Positions 1-5,996 of a stretch of 10,941 nucleotides of DNA are shown piece after piece. Position 1 is the first letter of the stretch, and each line of letters opens with the position of its first letter. The notes below the pieces were generated by a model. It made no database searches. It saw only the letters and a program-made list of their open reading frames with translations, and was not told the origin of the DNA. This stretch comes from Candidatus Gastranaerophilales bacterium (GTDB taxonomy: Bacteria > Cyanobacteriota > Vampirovibrionia > Gastranaerophilales > Gastranaerophilaceae), in the NCBI GenBank assembly GCA_944325615.1, contig CALVAU010000003.1:1-10941 (forward strand). The letters are read 5' to 3'. The position numbers and the translations under genes are program-made.

Positions 1-2742
1 TGGGCTGTATATGGTTTTTTTAAGTCTATTTTTGATTTATTAAAAAATAAAAATCTAAATCCGGATGCAATTGCTGTTGCATTTGATGTCAGTCACAAGA
101 CTTTTAGAGTAGAAAAATACCCGGAATACAAATCAAACAGATCTTCAATGCCAGATCCAATGCGTGTTCAGATGGATTTGATTTATGAAGGGCTAAGGGC
201 TTTTAATATTCCAATTTATACAAAAGAAGGTTTTGAGGCTGATGATGTAATCGGTACAATTTCTAAAAAAGCTTGTGAGTTAGGTCATAAAGTTTTGATT
301 TTGACAGGTGATCAGGATGCTTTTCAACTCGTTGATAAAGAAGGCTGTGTAAAAGTTATTTTACCTTCAAAAGGGGAGTTGATAGAGTATAATTGGGATA
401 AAATTTATGAAAAATGGGGAGTATATCCTGATCAGGTTGTAGATTATAAAGCTTTACGCGGTGATACATCTGATTGTATCCCTGGGATTAAAGGAATTGG
501 TGAAAAGACAGCTCAGAAATTATTGGATAAATACAAAACACTTGAAAATATTTTGGCTGATTGTGAAAACATTCCTGAAAACGCTGTTCGATACAGAATA
601 TCAGGTGGTGTTGAGATTGCAAAACTTAGTAAATATCTTGCAACAATTGTAAGAGATTTAGATATAGATTTTGATTTTTCTTTAACTAATATTGAATTAC
701 CAGATGTCAAGGCTGTTACAGATTTTCTTACAAAAATGCAGTTTTATAGCTTTTTGCGTAATATAAATACTATTTTACTCTCTTTTGATAAGTCAAATTC
801 AGAACCTGCAACACAGCCTTTTGTGATAGCACAAGCTTCTCCCAAACAGCAGCAACTTGGGCTTTTCAGTGAGGCTGTAAAATCAGAAATTGATAAATTT
901 GAATTAAAGTATGACAAAAAAGTTATATCAGATGTAAAAGAATTAGATGTATTAGTAAAAGAGCTGACTGACAGTAAAATCTTTGCGGTTAAAACTATTG
1001 GTGAATCTAAAAGTCCTGTTGAGGCAAAGTTGCGAGGTATTGCTTTTGCAATAAATGATAGTTTTTCTTATAAAAAATCTATTTTAATTAACAAAGATGA
1101 GAGTTCAAAAACAAAAACATTTTATCTCCCTTTTACCGGAGATTCTGCTCTACCAGTGGATACAATTATTTCAAAGATAAAACCTTTACTTGAGAATGAA
1201 AAAGTAAAAAAATTAACTTATGATTTAAAAGTAGAGGACAATGTATTTAGAGTTTTAGGTGTAAATTTATCTGGAGTTGTGTTTGATGTAATGCTTGCAA
1301 GTTATGTAAATGAGCCTGCAAGAAATCATGCATTGGATGTGCAGTCAATTGAACGTATTAATCATATAATGTCAGATTATAGTCCATTTGAGGCTAGCAG
1401 AAAGAAAAAAATAGGTATTCTTGATGCAGAAGAGGATGGTGTAATCGGATATGGCGTTGATGTTGTTGCAACTATCATTGAATTAACATCCTTTTGGTAT
1501 GAAAAGCTTGATAAAAATGAGTTAGAATTGATTGCAAAAATTGAAATTCCTTTATCAATAGTATTGGCTGATATGGAATATGTAGGGGTATCTATTGATG
1601 TAGATTATTTAAAAGAATTGTCCGAGTCAATGGAAGCAACTGTTAAACAATTGGAAAGAAAGATATTCTTACTAGCGGGTGAAGGCTTTAATTTGAATTC
1701 GCCTCGTCAAGTTGGAGAAATTCTATTTGACAAATTGAAATTGCCAACTAAAAAGAAAAGAGGGAAAAAATATTCAACAAGTGCAGAAGTTTTGGAAGAG
1801 TTAGCTAGTGAGTATGAAATCGCAGATTTGATACTCCAATATAGAAAATATACAAAACTGCGCTCTACTTATACAGAAATCCTGCCTGATTTGATAAATC
1901 CTATAGATTGTAGAATTCATACGACATTTAATCAAACAATAACCGCAACAGGAAGACTTTCTTCTTCAAATCCGAATTTACAAAATATTCCGATAAGAAC
2001 TGAAGAAGGCAACAAGATCAGAAATGCTTTTGTACCTAAAGATCGAGAAAATTATATGATTTTATCTGCTGATTATTCTCAAATAGAATTGAGGCTTTTG
2101 GCTCATATATCAAAGGATAAGCATTTAATAGAAGCTTTCAAATCTGGAGTTGACGTGCATACACTTACTGCTTCAAAAGTTTTTGATGTGCCTATTGAAG
2201 AGGTAACTAAAGATATGCGCTATAAGGCTAAGGCGGTAAATTTTGGAATTATATATGGTCAAAGCCGCTATGGACTTGCAAAGGCTTTAGGTATCACTTG
2301 GGAAGAAGCTGAAGATTTTATTAATAAATACTTCAAGACATATCCTGGAGTAAAAAAATATATGAATAGTATAGTAAAATCTGCTGAAAAGAAAGGCTAT
2401 GTAGAATCAATTTATGGACGTAAACGTCATTTGGAAGATGAATTGAATAGCTCAAATATTCAGATAAGAGATTTTGCAAAAAGAGCTGCTATCAATCATC
2501 CAATGCAAGGAACAGCGGCAGATTTAATAAAAATTGCTATGATTGATTTAAATAAAAAGCTTAAAGAAAACAATCTTGATTCTAAAATGATTATGCAAGT
2601 ACATGACGAATTGGTTTTAGAAGTCAAGAAGACTGAACTTGAGCAGGTTAAGGAATTAGTCTTAGAATCAATGGGGCTCGGACAGCCTTTTGAGGTGCCA
2701 CTTTTAATAGATATTAGTGTAGGTGCATCATGGAAAGAATAA
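1..2742 (+). CDS. polA: DNA polymerase I (5' end outside the window)
   Basis: Family A DNA polymerase for Okazaki-fragment processing and repair synthesis. The reading frame is open from base 1, and the first residues already match the 5'-nuclease domain, so the ATG at 148 is internal; about 30-34 N-terminal residues are missing. In-window numbering starts from the codon at base 1, giving 913 residues. The 5'-nuclease acids are visible as D29, EADD (79-82), TGDQD (D104, D106) and RGDTSD (155-158), followed by a helix-hairpin-helix (IPGIKGIGEKTA). The polymerase domain is intact: motif A SADYSQIELR (D691), O-helix KAVNFGIIYG (F748) and motif C QVHDELV (D869, E870). The central 3'-5' exonuclease domain is degenerate: the Exo I Asp-x-Glu is replaced by a VKTIG stretch, and the KYD of Exo II reads as KVE. 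The protein therefore probably lacks proofreading, as known for Taq and Bacillus Pol I. The stop overlaps the next gene by 13 nt. Confidence 0.97.
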   Translation, partial: WAVYGFFKSIFDLLKNKNLNPDAIAVAFDVSHKTFRVEKYPEYKSNRSSMPDPMRVQMDLIYEGLRAFNIPIYTKEGFEADDVIGTISKKACELGHKVLILTGDQDAFQLVDKEGCVKVILPSKGELIEYNWDKIYEKWGVYPDQVVDYKALRGDTSDCIPGIKGIGEKTAQKLLDKYKTLENILADCENIPENAVRYRISGGVEIAKLSKYLATIVRDLDIDFDFSLTNIELPDVKAVTDFLTKMQFYSFLRNINTILLSFDKSNSEPATQPFVIAQASPKQQQLGLFSEAVKSEIDKFELKYDKKVISDVKELDVLVKELTDSKIFAVKTIGESKSPVEAKLRGIAFAINDSFSYKKSILINKDESSKTKTFYLPFTGDSALPVDTIISKIKPLLENEKVKKLTYDLKVEDNVFRVLGVNLSGVVFDVMLASYVNEPARNHALDVQSIERINHIMSDYSPFEASRKKKIGILDAEEDGVIGYGVDVVATIIELTSFWYEKLDKNELELIAKIEIPLSIVLADMEYVGVSIDVDYLKELSESMEATVKQLERKIFLLAGEGFNLNSPRQVGEILFDKLKLPTKKKRGKKYSTSAEVLEELASEYEIADLILQYRKYTKLRSTYTEILPDLINPIDCRIHTTFNQTITATGRLSSSNPNLQNIPIRTEEGNKIRNAFVPKDRENYMILSADYSQIELRLLAHISKDKHLIEAFKSGVDVHTLTASKVFDVPIEEVTKDMRYKAKAVNFGIIYGQSRYGLAKALGITWEEAEDFINKYFKTYPGVKKYMNSIVKSAEKKGYVESIYGRKRHLEDELNSSNIQIRDFAKRAAINHPMQGTAADLIKIAMIDLNKKLKENNLDSKMIMQVHDELVLEVKKTELEQVKELVLESMGLGQPFEVPLLIDISVGASWKE

Positions 2743-3155
2743 AAAAAATATTATTTTCATTAGCTATTATTTTAAGTATTGCATTACCTGTATATTCAGA
2801 AGAGAATGCTGTAAGTTTGAGTACTCTGGTTACCCCTCAAAATGTATCTTTTGAAACTTGTACAAAAACTTTTCCGATGAATAATGAAAGGCTTTTTTAC
2901 CTTACTATTGCAGCAGTTAATGCAAATCGGTTTGAAATAAAAGAAATTCAATCAAAGACAGGTTATATTCTTTTTTCAGCTGTTGGAAAGGAATTTTTGG
3001 CAAGTATAATTTCAATTGATAAATATCGTTCAATGTTGAAGATCACTCCAGCAAATAATAATTACTTCTTTGCTCCCGGTATTGTCTTAAATATTTATAA
3101 ATACATTGAATTGAATACAAATGAACACTTGCAAAATATACCTAAAGGTGGTTAG
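2730..3155 (+). CDS. Small exported protein of unknown function
   Basis: A 141-residue protein I do not recognise. It begins with a clear Sec signal peptide: basic ERIKK, a hydrophobic stretch at 7-20, and a plausible signal peptidase I site after VYS (23/24). No lipobox cysteine is present, so it should be soluble in the periplasm or secreted. The mature part (about 118 residues) shows alternating predicted strands and one helix (about 52-66), followed by a segment around KEIQSKTGYILFSA. This loosely recalls small helix-grip folds such as BamC-like domains, but that is only an impression. There is a single cysteine (C44). The start lies inside the polA 3' end (13-nt overlap) with AGGTG 4 nt upstream, so it is probably translationally coupled to polA. 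The stop codon overlaps that of convergent tlyA, and no terminator separates them. Confidence 0.82.
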   Translation: MERIKKILFSLAIILSIALPVYSEENAVSLSTLVTPQNVSFETCTKTFPMNNERLFYLTIAAVNANRFEIKEIQSKTGYILFSAVGKEFLASIISIDKYRSMLKITPANNNYFFAPGIVLNIYKYIELNTNEHLQNIPKGG

Positions 3156-3970
3156 TTTAATTTTTCAAAGGCATCTGAGATAATATCAGCTATAAGTTTT
3201 TCGTTGAATTCTTCTGATTTTTTATCTGTCGTAATCCATAGAAGATATTCAATATTTCCCGATGGACCTTTAATTGAGGAGTAAGTAAGTGATTTAATTT
3301 TATATTCTATTGATTTTGCAAAATTGATTACATTTTCAATAACCTCTTGGTGAGTTTTTTTATCTCTTACAACTCCACCTTTTTCAACCTTTTCTTTTCC
3401 GGCTTCAAATTGAGGTTTGATAAGTAAAACCATTTCATGAAAATCAGGATTTAACAGTTTTTTTAAGTTTTCCAAAACTTTTGTGAGAGATATGAATGAT
3501 AAATCGCTTACAAGCAAGTCTGCAATCGGTTCATCCGATTGATAAATATCTTCAAAACTGCATATTTTTAAATTCGTTTTCTCAATTACTTTAACTCTTT
3601 CATCAGATCTGATTTTCCAGTCAATTTGACCATATCCGACATCTACTGCATATACAAATTTAGCTCCGTTTTGCAAAAGGCAATCGGTAAACCCTCCGGT
3701 GGAGGCTCCTGCATCAAAACAAATTCTGTCTTTTACGACAACATCAAAGGTCTCAAGTGCTTTTTTTAGTTTAAATCCGCCTCTTGATACATAGGGCATT
3801 GATTTTACAACAATATCATATTCTTTTTCAGGTGATATTTGATAACCTGCTTTTGTGATATATTCATCATTTATTTTTACGTTGCCAGCAAGAATTGCAG
3901 CAGCAGCTTTACTTTTTGTATCAAAATATCCAAGATCTGTGAGATATTTATCTAATCGTTCTTTTTTCAT
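3152..3970 (-). CDS. tlyA: TlyA-family rRNA 2'-O-methyltransferase
   Basis: SAM-dependent methyltransferase of the TlyA/hemolysin A family, which in studied bacteria 2'-O-methylates cytidines in 16S and/or 23S rRNA and affects capreomycin sensitivity. The 272 residues are a normal family length. An N-terminal S4 RNA-binding domain (about 4-60) is followed by the FtsJ-like Rossmann domain. SAM motif I is DAGASTGGFTDC (86-97). The tetrad described for mycobacterial TlyA is recognisable as K67 (SRGGFKL), D156 (SDLSF), K185 (LLIKPQFE) and E241 (GPSGNIEY). The ATG overlaps the tatD stop as ATGA, with GAGG 10 nt upstream inside tatD, indicating a coupled tatD-tlyA operon. The hemolysin name is historical; the visible residues support the rRNA methylase role. 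Whether it modifies 16S, 23S or both cannot be read from sequence. Confidence 0.93.
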   Translation of the reverse strand: MKKERLDKYLTDLGYFDTKSKAAAAILAGNVKINDEYITKAGYQISPEKEYDIVVKSMPYVSRGGFKLKKALETFDVVVKDRICFDAGASTGGFTDCLLQNGAKFVYAVDVGYGQIDWKIRSDERVKVIEKTNLKICSFEDIYQSDEPIADLLVSDLSFISLTKVLENLKKLLNPDFHEMVLLIKPQFEAGKEKVEKGGVVRDKKTHQEVIENVINFAKSIEYKIKSLTYSSIKGPSGNIEYLLWITTDKKSEEFNEKLIADIISDAFEKLN

Positions 3971-4737
3971 AAATTTAATACCTCAATAGCGTTTTTGGTA
4001 GTGTTTTGAGCAACTTCATCAGCTGATATTCCTCTTAAGTTTGCAATTTCTTCAGCAGTATATCTTACGTATGCTGGTTGATTTTCTTTTCCTCTATATG
4101 GGACTGGTGTAAGATATGGTGCATCTGTCTCAAGAAGAAGTTTGTCAAGTGGAATTTCAATAGCTACCTCTTTCATCTTTTTAGCATTTTTGAAAGTTAC
4201 AACGCCTCCTAGTGCGATATACCAACCTTCTTTGATACATTCTTTCGCAAATTCTATACTTCCTGAAAAACAGTGCATAATTACTTTTGAAGATTTGTTG
4301 TATTCTTTCAGGATATCAAAGGTATCTTTATGAGCTTCTCTGTCATGGATATTCATTGGTAAGTTTAGCTCATTTGCAAGTTTAATCTGTTTTATAAAAA
4401 TTTCCTTTTGCGCTTCTATATTACTTTTATCCCAATAGTAATCAAGCCCGATTTCGCCAATACCTACAACTTTATTTGATTTTGAATAATCTCTTATTTT
4501 ATCAAGAATCTCATCACTCCAGTCTTGGACTTCTTCCGGGTGAATTCCTAAATAACAATAAATATTTTCGTATTTTATGGAAAGTTCAAATACATCATCA
4601 ATATCAGAAATAGAAGCTGCAGGGACTATGATTTTTCTTACATTGTTTTCATTTGCATTTCTTATAACTTCTTCGATTGAAATATTTTCAATCATATTTA
4701 TATGAGAATGTGTATCAATTAAATAATTTGTATCCAT
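3967..4737 (-). CDS. tatD: TatD-family metal-dependent DNase
   Basis: A 256-residue TIM-barrel metallohydrolase of the TatD family (TatD/YcfH/YjjV). Studied members are Mg/Mn-dependent 3'-5' DNases linked to DNA repair and quality control of damaged ends; they are not part of the Tat translocase. All expected metal ligands are present: H10 and H12 in DTHSH, E95 in GEIGLDYY, H131 in NIHDREA, H155 in MHCFSGS and D205 in LLETDAPYL, followed by the family signature PVPYRGKENQP. It is the first gene of a two-gene operon with tlyA (ATGA overlap). A TATAAT lies 7 nt upstream of the ATG and no Shine-Dalgarno is visible, so the mRNA may be leaderless. The paralogues are hard to tell apart, so the symbol is a family assignment. 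Confidence 0.93.
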   Translation of the reverse strand: MDTNYLIDTHSHINMIENISIEEVIRNANENNVRKIIVPAASISDIDDVFELSIKYENIYCYLGIHPEEVQDWSDEILDKIRDYSKSNKVVGIGEIGLDYYWDKSNIEAQKEIFIKQIKLANELNLPMNIHDREAHKDTFDILKEYNKSSKVIMHCFSGSIEFAKECIKEGWYIALGGVVTFKNAKKMKEVAIEIPLDKLLLETDAPYLTPVPYRGKENQPAYVRYTAEEIANLRGISADEVAQNTTKNAIEVLNL

Positions 4738-4744
4738 ATTAAAA

Positions 4745-4774
4745 ATTATACTACGAATAGAATTTATGTTATAA
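4745..4774 (-). promoter_or_regulatory. Promoter of tatD-tlyA
   Basis: On the minus strand a perfect TATAAT (4750 down to 4745) is preceded, after an 18-bp spacer, by TTATAA (4774-4769), a weak -35 match. The -10 ends 7 nt before the tatD ATG, so transcription should start at or beside the A of the start codon. Both hexamers are shared with the opposing gatD promoter. Confidence 0.6.
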
Positions 4775-4775
4775 T
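4746..4775 (+). promoter_or_regulatory. Promoter of gatD-gtrA with extended -10
   Basis: TGTTATAAT (4767-4775) is a perfect extended -10. TTATAC (4746-4751), with an 18-bp spacer, is the candidate -35. The predicted start of transcription (about 4782-4784) falls on the ATG at 4783. The -35 overlaps the tatD -10, and the -10 overlaps the tatD -35. Confidence 0.65.
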
Positions 4776-4782
4776 CAAAGCC

Positions 4783-5517
4783 ATGGAGAGACAGAATTTG
4801 AAAATTTCAGTAGGGCATCTATACCCCAAACAGTTAAATTTATATGGAGATTTAGGTAATATTATCACTCTAAAAAAGCGTTGTGAATGGCGTGATATAG
4901 AATTTGATTACTGTGAAATTAATCTAGGAGAAGATATTCCTGAGAGTGATTTGTATTTTATCGGTGGAGGACAGGATAAAGAACAAATTGATGTATCAAA
5001 AGCCATGTATCTTCAAAAAGATTTCTTATTATCTCAAAGAGATAAAGGTGCGGTTTTTCTTGGAATTTGCGGAGGATATCAGCTATTCGGTCATTATTAT
5101 CAACCATTTGAGGGTGAAAAACTTTTAGGAGTTTCTCTTTTAGATGCTTATACCGTAGCCGGTAAAAAAAGATTTATCGGGAACGTGACGGCAAAGTCTG
5201 ATTTTTTGACCCCTGATACAATTGTCGGATTTGAAAACCATTCCGGACTTACTTATTTACAAAATGAAACCAAACCGTTAGCTTTTGTAACTGTTGGGAA
5301 TGGTAATAATGGAAAAGATAAAACTGAAGGAGCTAGATACAAAAATGTTTTTGGAACATATCTTCACGGTTCTTTATTGCCTAAAAATCCTCTTTTAGCT
5401 GATTATTTAATTACTCTAGCATTGGAGAAGAAATATCAGGATAAAATTGTGCTGAAAAAATTAAATGATGAGATAGAGTATTCAGCTCATAATTCGGTAG
5501 TTGGTAAGGCCTATTAA
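4783..5517 (+). CDS. gatD: GatD-like glutamine amidotransferase (lipid II isoglutaminyl synthase, glutaminase subunit)
   Basis: Class I glutamine amidotransferase of the GatD/CobQ-like group, 244 residues from the ATG. In Gram-positive bacteria GatD supplies ammonia to the Mur-ligase-like partner MurT, which amidates D-Glu of the lipid II stem peptide. Visible here are the N-terminal signature HLYPKQLNLYGDLGNI (12-27), the nucleophile C96 in LGICGGYQ, and H195 in GTYLHGS, matching the Cys-His pair of GatD. There is no MurT in the window, so the partner must be encoded elsewhere or differ. The start is ambiguous: the ATG at 4783 sits at the predicted transcription start with no ribosome-binding site, while an in-frame TTG at 4798 has GGAGAG 7 nt upstream and would give a protein beginning MKISVGHLYP, closer to typical family starts. 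A cobyrinate-type role is less likely given the short length and absence of the synthetase domain. Confidence 0.87.
   Translation: MERQNLKISVGHLYPKQLNLYGDLGNIITLKKRCEWRDIEFDYCEINLGEDIPESDLYFIGGGQDKEQIDVSKAMYLQKDFLLSQRDKGAVFLGICGGYQLFGHYYQPFEGEKLLGVSLLDAYTVAGKKRFIGNVTAKSDFLTPDTIVGFENHSGLTYLQNETKPLAFVTVGNGNNGKDKTEGARYKNVFGTYLHGSLLPKNPLLADYLITLALEKKYQDKIVLKKLNDEIEYSAHNSVVGKAY
4785..4800 (+). promoter_or_regulatory. Alternative gatD start: GGAGAG plus TTG codon
   Basis: GGAGAG (4785-4790) lies 7 nt before an in-frame TTG (4798-4800, residue Leu6 of the ATG reading). If used, the mRNA would have a leader of about 16 nt and GatD would be 239 residues. It competes with the leaderless ATG reading. 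Confidence 0.45.
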
Positions 5518-5518
5518 G

Positions 5519-5941
5519 ATGAATGAGATTGTAAAACTTTATAATAGCTGGTGTAAAATACCAGATAAAATCAGGTTTTTGATAATTGGTGCAGTTAATG
5601 CAGGAATATCATATATAATTTTTGCATTATGCGTGTTTTTGATTGGGGACAGATACTATCAAATTTGTGCAGCTTTGCAGTGGATAATTTCTTCATTCTT
5701 CTCTTTTACTAATCAAAAACTTTTTGTATTCTGTACAAAAGGTAATTGGGTAAAAGAGTATTTAAAATGTTGTACAACTTGGCTTGTAAGTTATTTATTG
5801 AATGTTTTAATATTAGAAGTTTTAGTTAAATATGTTGATTTGAATGTATTTGTTGCACAGCTTCTGTCAATCTTTACGGTTTCTGTTGTAACTTATGTGT
5901 TATTCAAATATTTTGCATTTAAAGTACAAAAAGTTGCATAA
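5519..5941 (+). CDS. GtrA-family membrane protein
   Basis: A 140-residue integral membrane protein of the GtrA/DPMS family. Members are small four-helix proteins thought to help move undecaprenyl-phosphate-linked sugars across the inner membrane, or to partner polyprenyl glycosyltransferases. Predicted membrane segments lie at about 19-41, 46-66, 84-104 and 109-131, with the family's Phe/Asn-rich motif SSFFSFTNQKLFVF (58-71) after the second. I chose the ATG at 5519, one base after the gatD stop and with AAGG 9 nt upstream; a longer reading from TTG at 5501 would add six residues inside gatD. The 1-nt gap implies coupling with gatD. No glycosyltransferase is adjacent, so the lipid-linked substrate cannot be named. 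A bidirectional terminator follows at once. Confidence 0.88.
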   Translation: MNEIVKLYNSWCKIPDKIRFLIIGAVNAGISYIIFALCVFLIGDRYYQICAALQWIISSFFSFTNQKLFVFCTKGNWVKEYLKCCTTWLVSYLLNVLILEVLVKYVDLNVFVAQLLSIFTVSVVTYVLFKYFAFKVQKVA

Positions 5942-5975
5942 AAAAACGAAGTCCTAAAATTTGGACTTCGTTTTT
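5942..5975. terminator. Bidirectional intrinsic terminator between gtrA and proS
   Basis: The inverted repeat CGAAGTCC (5947-5954) / GGACTTCG (5963-5970) has an 8-nt loop and is flanked by an A run on the left and a T run on the right. It gives a U-tailed hairpin on both strands and so serves both convergent genes. Confidence 0.92.
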
Positions 5976-5996
5976 ATTTGAATTTATTTTATTTGA

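Noticed and set aside
148..150. ATG at 148 as the start of polA
   Set aside because: The 49 codons upstream are open and match the 5'-nuclease domain, including a catalytic aspartate, so the true start is outside the window.
5501..5518. TTG start for the GtrA protein inside gatD
   Set aside because: The ATG at 5519 has AAGG at suitable spacing and a common stop-start arrangement; the extra residues add no family feature.
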